From Microcoleus vaginatus HSN003 (GTDB lineage Bacteria; Cyanobacteriota; Cyanobacteriia; Cyanobacteriales; Microcoleaceae), in assembly GCF_022701255.1 (NCBI RefSeq), contig NZ_CP031705.1, positions 5,146,001 to 5,210,000 of the forward strand: a DNA stretch of 64,000 nucleotides, written 5' to 3'. The number at the start of each line of letters is the position of its first letter. Position 1 is the stretch's first letter. Below the pieces are notes generated by a model, which saw only the letters and a program-made list of their open reading frames with translations, was not told the DNA's origin and ran no database searches. Of this stretch, positions 1 through 7,942 are shown piece after piece. The translations under genes were made by a program, and so were the position numbers.

Positions 1-407
1 CAATAGTCGTCATAAAGTCCTTCGTCTTCGGGTGCGTAACCTTTCAAAAAAGCGTCGTGGCTGCGAGTAGTAGCTGGGTCAATTAAATACTCCTCGCCAT
101 CGAGTACCGAAAACTCGCTTAATTCAGGATATGTCAAAAAATCTTCGGCTGTAGCAGGTATAAATGCTGCTAGTATTTTATGGCGTTCTGCTATTGGCAG
201 GGTAGCAATTTCTCTAAGTGATAGCTTGAGAGTAGGTTCGGTTATTGACGAACTGTTAGACTCACAACTTTCGCTGGATAACTGCTGTTTCTGTTCCGCT
301 TTTTGCACGAGGAATTGTGCAAAGTCGAGCAATTCTTGTTGTTTCTCCCTTGGCAACTGTCGCAGATTATCTAACACTGCTTGCTCAAAATTAATTGTTT
401 CTGACAT
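1..407 (-). CDS. Antitoxin-like / conserved hypothetical protein, C-terminus off the window edge
   Basis: An open frame on the minus strand starts at an ATG at 405-407 and runs off the left edge without a stop, giving about 135 visible residues. The N-terminal 35 residues (QLPREKQQELLDFAQFLV) look like the helical DUF2281/VapB-type antitoxin segment common in cyanobacteria. The remainder is acidic and carries a second short helical segment (LREIATLPIAERHKIL). Such proteins often pair with a PIN-type toxin encoded just downstream, which would lie outside the window. The family call rests on pattern similarity only. A simple hypothetical protein is the alternative. Confidence 0.55.
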   Translation of the reverse strand, partial: MSETINFEQAVLDNLRQLPREKQQELLDFAQFLVQKAEQKQQLSSESCESNSSSITEPTLKLSLREIATLPIAERHKILAAFIPATAEDFLTYPELSEFSVLDGEEYLIDPATTRSHDAFLKGYAPEDEGLYDDY

Positions 408-519
408 TTGAATTACCTTTCTTAAGTGTTTATCGGTTGATTTCTCACGCAGTCAAGTTTTGTAGGGCCATACTTGCAAATAGCACAGAGCATAATTTTC
501 ATCTTTCCCTGTTAGTAGT

Positions 520-1915
520 TCACTCATCACGCCGCCAAATTTTGATAGTCCCATCACAACTGCCACTAACTAGAGTGTTTCCATCTGGGTTAAAGGTGAC
601 AGAAATAACCCAGTGCCCATGTCGAGCAAGAGTACAAATTTCCTGTCCAATTTTCAGATTCCACAATTTGATAGTATTATCCATGCTGCCACTTGCAATA
701 GTTTCTCCATCCGGGCTAAAAGCCACAGAATTAATACACTTTGAATGACCAGGAAAAGTAAAAGTTTCCCGTCCAGTTTTCAGATTCCACAGTTTGAGTT
801 TTCCGTCATCACTGCCACTCACAATGGTTTCTCCATTCGGGCTGAAAGCAACAGAAGTAATGCAATCTGAATGCCCTGTGAGAGTGCAAAGTTCCCGTCC
901 ATTTTTTATGTTCCACAGTTTGATATCCTCATCACTACCACTCGCAATAATTTCTCCATCCGGGCTGAAAGCCACAGAGTTGACACCCTTTGAATGCCCA
1001 TTAAAAGTAAGAATTTTCCGTCCAGTTTCCAGATTCCACAGTTTAATTTTTTCATCGTCACTGCCACTTGCAATAGTTTCTCGATCCGGGCTGAAAGCCA
1101 CAGAGCTTACACCCTTTAAATGTCCATTAAAAGTAAGAATTTCCCGTCCAGTTTTCACATCCCACAGTTTAATTCTTTCATCATCACTGCCACTTGCCAT
1201 AGTTTCTCCATTCGGGCTAAAAACAACAGAAATAACGCTGTCTGAATGCCCAGTAAAAGTAAGAATTTCCCATCCCTTTTGCAGATTCCATAGTTTGACT
1301 TTTCGGTCATAACTGCCACTCGCAATAGTTTCTCCATCCGGGCTGATGGCAACAGAAGTAACGCAAGCTGAATGTCCCTTGAGAGTGCGTACACATCTCC
1401 ATTTCTGCTCTTTAATCCTGAATACCTTTGCTGCTTCTGCTTCAGCCAATTTTTTCAACTCTTGTTCATACACTTCTCGCTGCCTCAATCCTTCTAAAGC
1501 TTGTAGTTCAGCATCAGCTAGCTTTTTTAACTCCTCTTCATACACTTCTCGCTGTCGCCTATGAATATCCTGAAGAATATCAAAATAAGGTTTCACCCAC
1601 TCTTCTGCTAATCCATATTCAGCCAATTCATCCTTTAAATTAAATAACAAAGGTTCATAGCTAGGGTCAATATTGATATAATACAAATCTGCTAAAAATC
1701 CCGCCAGTAACTTGTGAATCGCTACAATCAACTGCCGAATGATGCGGAGGGCTTTTTTCTCACTTACTCCCGATGCTAAAAGTGCATCTTTCGCCTCTTC
1801 CCAGTCAAAAACTTTGGTAGAAAACAGGGAGACTTCCTGATTATTCAGGAATCCCCAAAACCCGACGCGGAAAGTTACCGCATAGTCGCTGATATCGCTA
1901 TATAAAATTGTAGTA
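520..1915 (-). pseudogene. WD40 repeat protein, C-terminal part (gene split by IS630)
   Basis: This is the 3' portion of a gene split by the IS630 element at 1916-3064. In frame it encodes a helical linker, two near-identical coiled-coil repeats (REVYEEELKKLADAE, then REVYEQELKKLAEAE) and seven consecutive WD40 repeats (GH...SVAFSPDGETIASGS...IKLWN), enough for one complete seven-bladed beta-propeller at the C-terminus. The open frame continues a further 29 codons into the IS to an ATG at 2001, so a chimeric 493-residue product is possible. The native start lies at 3758, beyond the IS. WD40 propellers are protein-interaction platforms. The partner cannot be read from the sequence. No NTPase motif is visible in either half. 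Confidence 0.85.
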
Positions 1916-1924
1916 TAGCATTTC

Positions 1925-2410
1925 TTACAAAGGTGAGGTACAATAACAGCAGTGAGTAAACCAATTCCAAATATTTGCTGATGTAACTTCACTAAATGCA
2001 AACTCTATGGCTTTTGCTAACTCTTTATAATTAGGTGTCTTGATAGAACGGAGAATATTTTTAAGTTTTGACCATAAATTTTCAATTGGGGAGAAATCCG
2101 GCGAATAGGGCGACAAGTATATTAATTTAGCCCCTTTTTTTTGGATGGCTTTTTCTACTTCTTCTCCGGTATGAATAGTACAATTATCCATGACTACACA
2201 AGCACCTTTCCATAACTTTGGCACTAATTTTCGGATAATAAAAGCCTCAAATGTAATTGCATCAGTTGTACCTATTAAATTAACTGATGTTAGGACTTCT
2301 TTGACCGATATAGCTCCAATTATTGAGACATTTCTTCCGCGTTTATTCGGTTTTGATCCCTTGGCTCTTGAACCTTTTAGAGATCGAGCATATAACCTAA
2401 CCATTGCCAA
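1925..2410 (-). CDS. IS630 transposase, second frame (DDE catalytic half)
   Basis: This is the catalytic half of the transposase. The frame is open upstream of the annotated ATG and includes FIDECGVNLAM (first catalytic Asp, about 2425). Inside this ORF come MDNCTIHTG (second Asp) and the SPYSPDFSPIENLWSKLK motif carrying the final acidic residue. This is the DDE signature of IS630/Tc1-mariner enzymes. The protein acts on the element's inverted repeats and inserts into TA. The second copy at 31097-31564 is closely similar. Because the first catalytic Asp lies upstream of the local ATG, this ORF alone would be inactive, so it must be made as a fusion with the first frame. Confidence 0.88.
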   Translation of the reverse strand: MAMVRLYARSLKGSRAKGSKPNKRGRNVSIIGAISVKEVLTSVNLIGTTDAITFEAFIIRKLVPKLWKGACVVMDNCTIHTGEEVEKAIQKKGAKLIYLSPYSPDFSPIENLWSKLKNILRSIKTPNYKELAKAIEFAFSEVTSANIWNWFTHCCYCTSPL

Positions 2411-2436
2411 GTTTACTCCACATTCATCAATGAATA

Positions 2437-2925
2437 TTAAGTCTTTGAAACAAACTTCTCTAATTTTTTGCCAGAACTCGTATCGCAGGTTCTGAACCCT
2501 GTCAGTGCCTTTGTCTGACGGGAAAAGAGTTTTTTTTTCAAAGTCATGTTTAAGAGTTTTGCCATTCTTCCCATCGTTGCTACGCTGATGGTAAAACCAA
2601 TTTTTTGGTACAGTAAATAACGGAGTTCTTCGAGAGTTGCATCATTGTTTGCTTCAATCAATTCCGCTAAAATTAGCAGTTGTTCTGCATTCAGTTTTAA
2701 TTTGACTCCACATCGCTCAGTGCGAGGAGCAATGTTTTGGGTGTCACGATACTGTTTAACCAATTTTTGGACAAAACTTAGGGCTACACAAAAACGGTTA
2801 GCTATTGCTCTTTGTGACAGCGGTTCATTATGGTACACATCCATAATTTTTTGTCTAAAATCAATCGAATAAGTTTTCATTTTTACTAATGCGTGATCCT
2901 TGCTAAAATTTGAGATAGTTGTCAT
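2437..2925 (-). CDS. IS630 transposase, first frame (helix-turn-helix half)
   Basis: This is the N-terminal half of the IS630 transposase. Residues ~16-75 form a helix-turn-helix DNA-binding region (SIDFRQKIMDVYHNEPLSQ, then AIANRFCVALSFVQKLVKQY), followed by a second winged-helix-like segment up to MGRMAKLLNMTLKKK. The ATG at 2880 (MKTYSIDF) is a better start than the ATG at 2925, because homologues begin there. After the nine-A run at 2530-2538 the frame drifts into a tail unlike the family (LFSRQTKALTGF...). The other frame instead reads LFPSDKGTDRVQNLRYEFW, the expected continuation. Production of full transposase therefore probably needs frameshifting or transcriptional slippage at the A run. 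Confidence 0.85.
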   Translation of the reverse strand: MTTISNFSKDHALVKMKTYSIDFRQKIMDVYHNEPLSQRAIANRFCVALSFVQKLVKQYRDTQNIAPRTERCGVKLKLNAEQLLILAELIEANNDATLEELRYLLYQKIGFTISVATMGRMAKLLNMTLKKKLFSRQTKALTGFRTCDTSSGKKLEKFVSKT

Positions 2926-3064
2926 TCTAGTGACTGCTGCGGGTCGAGGGACTACTGCTCGAAGATCGCCCTATTTAATTAGAGCTGTATAACATTTTGA
3001 AGTTCTATATTTTTCACTCCGTTTAAGTCAGTTATATTATACCTCATCTTTCTAAGAAATGCTA

Positions 3065-3758
3065 TAGGAACCGGAGATAAAATTCGCTGTAAGCGTTCCA
3101 CATCAATATCACCAATCGACTCAGTGAAATAGTCGCTATAAAACTTAACTGGGCGTAAGACATCCTGTTGAGGATAATGCTGTCTGAGAAAATCTCCCAC
3201 ACTTCTCATCTCAATGGGCAAATCTTCACAGAAGGTTTCCGGGCATCGCTTGCTAATTTTGGGCGGTGATAGTAAGATTAAGAGGCGATGTTGCTGCTGA
3301 AGTAAAATCTGCTTAGTTTCCTCTCGATTCAACTTAGAAAACCAAGTATCTTTATCCCAAATCGTTTGAATTTCCGCCAGCTTGATCTGAATATCCTTTG
3401 CTTGCAATTCCCGCATCAAATCCCGCTGCAAGGCTGCCAGCTTCAGTCTGTCTTCCTGTTCCTGTGCCTGCAACTCAAGGCGGCGTGCTGTTTGTGCTAA
3501 TGTCAGGTTTAACAATTCGTTATCTCTGGCATCTTTCGCTTTGGCGTATTCGAGCAGTTCTTGGGAATAACTCTGTTTTGCTTGCTCTATCTCAGTCGAA
3601 TCGGAGGATATCTGATTGGGATCGGGAATCAGAAATTCTACCCATTCTTGAGATTTATTGCCGAGGGTTTCTCCTAGTTTGTGGCCGATATTGCTGGCAA
3701 TGAGTGAGAGCACTTCCGAGATGTAGGGAGCGATAGCGCGGATGGCGTTTGCGAACAT
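3065..3758 (-). pseudogene. WD40 repeat protein, N-terminal part (gene split by IS630)
   Basis: This is the 5' part of the interrupted gene, starting at ATG 3756-3758. About 231 native residues comprise a hydrophobic N-terminal helix (SEVLSLIASNIGHKLGETLG), a long charged coiled coil (residues ~55-125) and a compact segment of unknown fold (HRLLILLSPP...CEDLPIEM...FYSDYF). The frame now reads 27 codons into IS630 and stops at 2979. If the IS and one TA copy are removed, codon CCT (3068-3066) is followed in frame by ACT ACA ATT at 1914 and below, rebuilding one protein of about 694 residues: coiled coil, unknown domain, second coiled coil, seven-bladed WD40 propeller. I do not recognise the N-terminal module. 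Confidence 0.85.
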
Positions 3759-3942
3759 AAATGTGGTTGAAGATACGGTTATTAATAGTGTAGCAGGATG
3801 TTAGAGAGTATAATTCGGATGGTTGCCAGATGTTCTGCACTTGTTGATTTTTAAATTTAATTTCATCATTGATACTCCTGGACGCAGAAACCAGGTTTTT
3901 TACGGACATACTGCATAACAATATTTTTAGACTTTATCATGT

Positions 3943-3966
3943 ATTGTACCGCAGATGCGGTACAAT
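3943..3966. repeat. Near-perfect 24-bp palindrome in a gene-free gap
   Basis: Two 11-bp arms (ATTGTACCGCA and TGCGGTACAAT) are separated by two bases. They lie in the ~310-bp gap between the divergent start of the WD40 gene (3758) and the M15-like gene (4068), about 100 bp upstream of the latter. The size and symmetry fit a dimeric repressor operator. A small hairpin is the alternative. The rest of the gap (3759-4067) shows no ORF or recognisable promoter, only a GAAACCAGGTTTTTT patch near 3890 resembling the GAAACCGGGTTTC repeats of this genome. Confidence 0.45.
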
Positions 3967-4067
3967 TATCAGTTAGCTGGCTTCGCTTTGGGCTGAAACA
4001 ATGCTTCTAAATTATCTGTCAGTGTTTAACATTAAGCTATTCACCTCTAATTGCTGTAGTTCATTTT

Positions 4068-4712
4068 ATGAGAAAGCCACAAACTGTTAAAGCTTTGGAA
4101 GATCTAGGACGGGTTCAACTCTCTAAGAGTTTTTTCATGCGTGAGTTTCTTTATTCAGAAATCTCTCAAATTGAAGGTATCCCTAACATTCCTAGCGATC
4201 CTGACTTGGCGATCGCAGCAGGAAAGAATTTGTGTGAGAGGGTGCTTGAACCAATTCAAGATGCGCTTGGTCGGATTAGTATCCGCTCAGCCTATCGTTC
4301 TTGTGCGGTGAACGCCAAAGGAGCAGAGAATAAAAATCAGTACAACTGTGCCAGTAATGAGTCCAACTATGCAGAACATATCTGGGACGTAAAAGATTCA
4401 GATGGGTATATGGGAGCAACAGTATGTATTATTGTTACATCATTCATCCCTTACTATGAACGCACTCACGATTGGACAGCATTGGCATGGTGGATACATG
4501 ACCACATTGATGCTTATGCAGAAATGACCTTTTTCCCAAACTATGCAGCGTTCAACATTCGGTGGAGCGAGAATCCTAATGTTTCAAAAGTAATTTATAG
4601 CTACGTAAAAAACCCGCACACTGGTAAGAAGAGCGGGTATCTGACAAAGGAGGGGATGGATAATTTCTCAGGTTTGCATGAGCAGTTTTACCAAGAATTT
4701 ATCGATCGCTGA
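4068..4712 (+). CDS. Peptidase M15-like (DD-peptidase fold) protein
   Basis: This is a 214-residue protein. The order LSKSFFMREFLYSEIS, then IRSAYRSCAVNAKGAENKN, then AEHIWDVKDSDGYMGA, then WWIHDHI follows the M15A / Hedgehog-like zinc peptidase layout: arginine-rich RSAYRS strand, HxxxxxD-type metal motif, late HxH-like motif. Such enzymes cleave D-Ala peptide bonds in peptidoglycan and are common in phage lysis modules and as stand-alone cyanobacterial genes. There is no signal peptide, so the site of action is unclear. The canonical HxxGxAxD spacing is not exact, so activity is uncertain. It ends at 4712, one base before the stop codon of the opposing helicase remnant. Confidence 0.6.
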   Translation: MRKPQTVKALEDLGRVQLSKSFFMREFLYSEISQIEGIPNIPSDPDLAIAAGKNLCERVLEPIQDALGRISIRSAYRSCAVNAKGAENKNQYNCASNESNYAEHIWDVKDSDGYMGATVCIIVTSFIPYYERTHDWTALAWWIHDHIDAYAEMTFFPNYAAFNIRWSENPNVSKVIYSYVKNPHTGKKSGYLTKEGMDNFSGLHEQFYQEFIDR

Positions 4713-4973
4713 CTAAACATCTTTTTGAACTTCTATGCGATAGTTGTAGCCCTGTTCGGTGAGGAATAGTTGGCGGTGTCGGGCAAAATCTTACTCGCAA
4801 GTTTGTAGCGAGACTAATGTATAAAAACTCGCAGTATGTCTGTCAGATTTCGGGCGTAGAATTCGTCCGAGGCGCTGCGCTTCTTCTTGGCGAGAACCAT
4901 ACTTTCCCGATACTTGAATTAACACATCGGCATCGGGTAAATCGACGGCAAAATTGCCCACGCGAAACAGAAC
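4713..4973 (-). pseudogene. C-terminal stump of an XPB/Rad25-like DNA helicase
   Basis: On the minus strand this reads VGNFAVDLPDADVLIQVSG, then GSRQEEAQRLGRILRPK, then FYTLVSLQTCE, stop, DFARHRQLFLTEQGYNYRI and a final stop at 4713. The QRLGRILRPK block is helicase motif VI of the XPB/Ssl2 family, and the tail is typical of the end of bacterial XPB helicases. Only about 85 residues remain, interrupted by an in-frame TAA, and the upstream helicase domains are absent. At its 5' edge it meets a 63-bp inverted-repeat element. It is a dead fragment. Confidence 0.75.
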
Positions 4974-5036
4974 GTAGAGTGCGTCGCTACCAACAATCTC
5001 CAAGCAGCTTGAATATCTCGTGGCGACGCACTCTAC
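4974..5036. repeat. 63-bp inverted-repeat element (MITE/REP-like)
   Basis: Perfect 14-bp terminal arms (GTAGAGTGCGTCGC and GCGACGCACTCTAC) enclose about 35 bp. It sits exactly at the junction between the helicase stump and the decayed secreted-protein gene. It encodes nothing. Its size and symmetry fit a miniature mobile or REP-like element. No second copy was noticed in this window, and no clear target duplication is seen. Confidence 0.6.
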
Positions 5037-5038
5037 AA

Positions 5039-5446
5039 TTAGTCGATCGAAACTGACAGAGTGTAACTGGCGCCTCCTCGTTCTGTACCGACGACTATCT
5101 GATATTTACCTGTCTGGGGCAATTCTCCAGACCAGCTTTTTTATCCTTCAGCTACGGCGTTTGTATCCGGTTCGACAACCTTAAAAACAGCATTTCCCTC
5201 AACTGATTGGAGCTCAACATTCATGGTTTGACCTTCTTTGGCGTTAATCAGATAAATCATGACTTCGCCACGCGCTACTCCTCCTGTTACTTCCGCTGAA
5301 CTAGCACCGCGCTTAAACTGAATCTCCTGCTGGCGCTGACTCATTAAAATCGCCGGTTTTTCCGGGATGGCTGCGGTGGGAACAATGCTGGATATAGCCT
5401 TTACTGAAGCCGGAAAAATCGCAGAGGCACTTAAGCCGATTATCAA
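5039..5446 (-). pseudogene. Secreted PPC-domain-like protein with in-frame stop
   Basis: The frame opens with a signal-peptide-like segment (LIIGLSASAIFPASVKA) and continues through a beta-rich domain (VMIYLINAKEGQTMNVELQS). It meets a TAA at 5141-5143 and then continues in the same frame as KSWSGELPQTGKYQIVVG, ending at TAA 5039-5041. The pattern resembles the bacterial pre-peptidase C-terminal (PPC) fold found in secreted cyanobacterial proteins. No ATG exists in frame at the 5' end (only a TTG at 5446). With the internal stop, this suggests a decayed gene. Read-through or a start in another frame (ATG at 5501) is less likely. Confidence 0.55.
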
Positions 5447-5501
5447 AATATTTAGCGGGTGTTTGAAAGTTTTTGCTGGTTTGTTCGTGGGAGTTTAACA
5501 C

Positions 5502-5893
5502 TATGAGTGAAATGGATTTACTTGTATGATTATAGCTGACTCGCCTTGTGTGCGTGCGCTCGCCCTTGCCGATCGACTAATTTTAGCTTTTGCAAACTGT
5601 CAATCGATTTTAGATTTTAGATTTTAGATTGAAGCCTAAGATGTGGGATAATTTTGTACGATCGGGACTTACGCATTACTGTAAAGTTGCCGGCGCGCGC
5701 GGAAAAGTAAGATCGCCCGTCAGCCGTGTTACCAAAAAAATTGCCAGTCCAGGACCCACAAAAACCTTCAGAAACCGGGTTTCTTGACCAAAAACTACGC
5801 TTTCAAACAGATTCCCCGACAAGAAACCCGGTTTTTGACCAACTGTGCGTAAGTTCTGTTTGCACAATTCCTAATTATCACAAACCAGACAAT
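5502..5893. other. Gene-poor stretch with GAAACCGGGTTTC palindromic repeats
   Basis: This is the leader of the downstream lyase gene. It contains three tandem GATTTTA units near 5605-5628 and two copies of a palindromic repeat, AGAAACCGGGTTTCT at 5770-5784 and AAGAAACCCGGTTTTTG at 5821-5837. The copies lie in opposite orientation and can pair into a long hairpin. Repeats of this type are scattered in Oscillatoriales genomes. An open frame crosses the region in phase with the lyase, but it looks non-coding. No promoter can be assigned with confidence. Confidence 0.5.
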
Positions 5894-7318
5894 ATGACTC
5901 AAAAGCCAACCACAACCTATCGCACTGAAAGCGACTCGATGGGAGACAAACAAATCCCATCTAATGTCTACTACGGCATCCAAACCCTGCGCGCAGTTGA
6001 AAATTTCCCGATTAGCGGCATTAAGCCTTTATCAACATACGTTGATGCTTGTGTTTTAATTAAGAAAGCAACGGCGATCGCCAATGGTGAACTCGGCTGC
6101 ATTCCCCAAGACATCAGTCAAGCAATTCTCCAAGCAGCAGATGAAATCCTAGCGGGCAAATTGCGCGATCAATTTGTAGTTGATGTCTACCAAGCCGGCG
6201 CCGGAACTTCTCACCACATGAATGTTAATGAAGTTCTTTCAAATCGCGCTTTAGAAATTATGGGCGACGAAAAAGGCAACTACAAGCGCGTCAGTCCTAA
6301 TGATCATGTAAACTACGGTCAATCGACAAATGATGTGATTCCGACTGCGATTCGGATCGGCGGATTATTGGCGTTAGAAAAGACTCTTTTTCCGGCTTTG
6401 TCGGAGGCCGTAGTCGCCTTAGAAAACAAAGCAGAAGAATTCAAAGATATTGTTAAATCTGGCCGCACTCATATGCAAGATGCTGTGCCGGTTCGACTGG
6501 GCGACACCTTCGGGGCTTGGGCGCAAATTCTCAGAGAACATACCTTGAGAATTGACAGGGCATCCGATGATTTGACATCCCTGGGATTGGGGGGAAGTGC
6601 GGCAGGAACAGGCTTAAATACTCACCCTGAATACTGTCAAAAAGTTGCTGAAATTCTCTCAGAATTAATCGACCACCCCCTGAAACCAGCAAAGCATTTA
6701 ATGGCTGCTATGCAGAGTATGGCACCGTTTGTAAATGTCTCCGGTGCACTGCGAAATCTCGCTCAGGATTGCGTTAAAATGTCCCACGACTTGCGTTTGA
6801 TGGACTCAGGGCCGAAAACGGGTTTGAAAGAAATTCAACTGCCTCCTGTGCAACCCGGTTCGTCAATTATGCCGGGAAAATACAACCCTGTGATGGCAGA
6901 AATGACATCGATGGTTTGTTTTCAAGTTATGGGTTACGATAGCGCGATCGCCCTGGCAGCCCAAGCGGGACAATTAGAATTAAACGTGATGATGCCCCTG
7001 ATTGCCTACAATCTCATTCACAGCATCGAAATTTTGGGCAATACCATCAGCGCTTTGACTACACAATGCCTCGCCAAAATTGAAGCTAAGGGCGATCGGT
7101 GTCTCGCTTATGCTGAAGGTAGTCTCGCCCTCGTTACCGCCCTCAACACTCACATCGGCTATCTCAACGCCGCCGCTGTCGCCAAAGCATCCCTAGAAAC
7201 TGGCAAATCTCTGCGGCAAATTGTGTTAGAACAGGGTTTAATGAGTGCAGAAGAGTTGGCAAAAGTTCTAGATTTAGAGAAAATGAGTGCGATGCCGACA
7301 TCTTCTGCTAACGTTTAG
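5894..7318 (+). CDS. aspA: Aspartate ammonia-lyase / class II fumarase family enzyme
   Basis: This is a 474-residue enzyme of the aspartase/fumarase superfamily. The family signature GSSIMPGKYNPVMAEM (residues ~325-340) contains the catalytic Ser. GRTHMQDA and NDHVNYGQSTND are the other conserved substrate-binding segments, and AGAGTSHHMNVNE replaces the fumarase QTGSGTQTNMN. The N-terminal YYGIQTLRAVENFPISG and the NPV after GK favour aspartase (L-aspartate to fumarate plus ammonia) over fumarase, though cyanobacterial members are often named fumC. The ATG at 5894 (MTQKPTTTYRTESDS) is preferred because the upstream in-frame extension consists of repeat sequence. It is cytosolic and homotetrameric in the family. 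No operon partner is apparent. Confidence 0.88.
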   Translation: MTQKPTTTYRTESDSMGDKQIPSNVYYGIQTLRAVENFPISGIKPLSTYVDACVLIKKATAIANGELGCIPQDISQAILQAADEILAGKLRDQFVVDVYQAGAGTSHHMNVNEVLSNRALEIMGDEKGNYKRVSPNDHVNYGQSTNDVIPTAIRIGGLLALEKTLFPALSEAVVALENKAEEFKDIVKSGRTHMQDAVPVRLGDTFGAWAQILREHTLRIDRASDDLTSLGLGGSAAGTGLNTHPEYCQKVAEILSELIDHPLKPAKHLMAAMQSMAPFVNVSGALRNLAQDCVKMSHDLRLMDSGPKTGLKEIQLPPVQPGSSIMPGKYNPVMAEMTSMVCFQVMGYDSAIALAAQAGQLELNVMMPLIAYNLIHSIEILGNTISALTTQCLAKIEAKGDRCLAYAEGSLALVTALNTHIGYLNAAAVAKASLETGKSLRQIVLEQGLMSAEELAKVLDLEKMSAMPTSSANV

Positions 7319-7490
7319 GATCTCGCAGGTATCAGCTAGAAACTAGAAGGCTGAACTCGATTTAATTCTGCCTTCTGCCTTCTGAGTTCTGCCTAACGGC
7401 TGTCACAGGTTAAAGTTAAACAATTCAGGATTCAATTTTTTTAGATTTAATTCTGGATTTTTTATAGTCTAAAGTTTGGGAGCAAGATTT

Positions 7491-7817
7491 ATGCGCGCAA
7501 GTTCTTTTGCAAAATTAACTCAAGATAAAGAGAACACAACTCAAGTGACATTTCATTATGTGGAAGGTCACGCAGAAACGTTTACTATTCCGATGCCTGC
7601 ACATGAATTCCAAGAGGAAGTGCTGAATTTGTTAAATCAACCTTGGTTGACTTTCCATTTAGCCGATCAAACGGTTTTTATCTGTACTGCCCGGGTAGTA
7701 AAAGTAGAAGTAAAACCTGCTATCCCGGCACTTCAAGGTCAAGGAATATTCTCTAACTCGCTGCGAGTTAGTACCATGCAGCGGGCTGCCGTTGGCAGAT
7801 TGCCGATGGATACTTAG
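7491..7817 (+). CDS. Conserved hypothetical small protein
   Basis: A 108-residue soluble protein starting at ATG 7491 (MRASSFAKLTQDKEN). An in-frame TTG lies 5 codons upstream. It has a beta-strand-rich core (TQVTFHYVEGHAETFTIP, TVFICTARVVKVEVKP) and a moderately conserved-looking C-terminus. No motif or family is recognised. It stands alone between the lyase and a hairpin that probably ends its transcript. Confidence 0.6.
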   Translation: MRASSFAKLTQDKENTTQVTFHYVEGHAETFTIPMPAHEFQEEVLNLLNQPWLTFHLADQTVFICTARVVKVEVKPAIPALQGQGIFSNSLRVSTMQRAAVGRLPMDT

Positions 7818-7845
7818 GGTTCATTTGTATTGAGATTATTTTTGG

Positions 7846-7893
7846 TAACGCACGCGCGAACCACGCTAAGCAGGGTGTTCCGCGCGTGCGTTA
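7846..7893. terminator. Perfect 13-bp stem hairpin between genes
   Basis: TAACGCACGCGCG (7846-7858) pairs perfectly with CGCGCGTGCGTTA (7881-7893) around a 22-base loop. It lies 28 bp after the stop of the small hypothetical gene and 50 bp before the DUF362 gene. No T-run follows, so it may be a repeat or RNA-stabilising hairpin rather than a classical intrinsic terminator. Confidence 0.5.
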
Positions 7894-7942
7894 TATTTAG
7901 ATTATTCCCGAGCGATAACCAATTACCAATTAATTCGTAATT

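Larger units (their letters stand above)
1916..3064 (-). mobile_element. IS630-family insertion sequence, copy 1
   Basis: This is an 1149-bp element bounded by imperfect ~28-bp terminal inverted repeats (TAGCATTTCTTACAAAG at the left, TAGCATTTCTTAGAAAG reading inward from the right). It is flanked by TA at 1914-1915 and 3065-3066, the TA target duplication expected for the IS630/Tc1 superfamily. It encodes two overlapping transposase frames on the minus strand separated by a run of nine A. A second, more decayed copy lies at 30424-31573 on the opposite strand. The element sits inside a WD40 gene and appears structurally intact. Confidence 0.93.

Noticed and set aside
794..1312. Plus-strand 172-codon frame opposite the WD40 gene
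   Set aside because: It is the antisense of the WD40 repeats. Its apparent internal repeats (SSSLPLAIVSPSGLKATE) mirror the blades on the coding strand.
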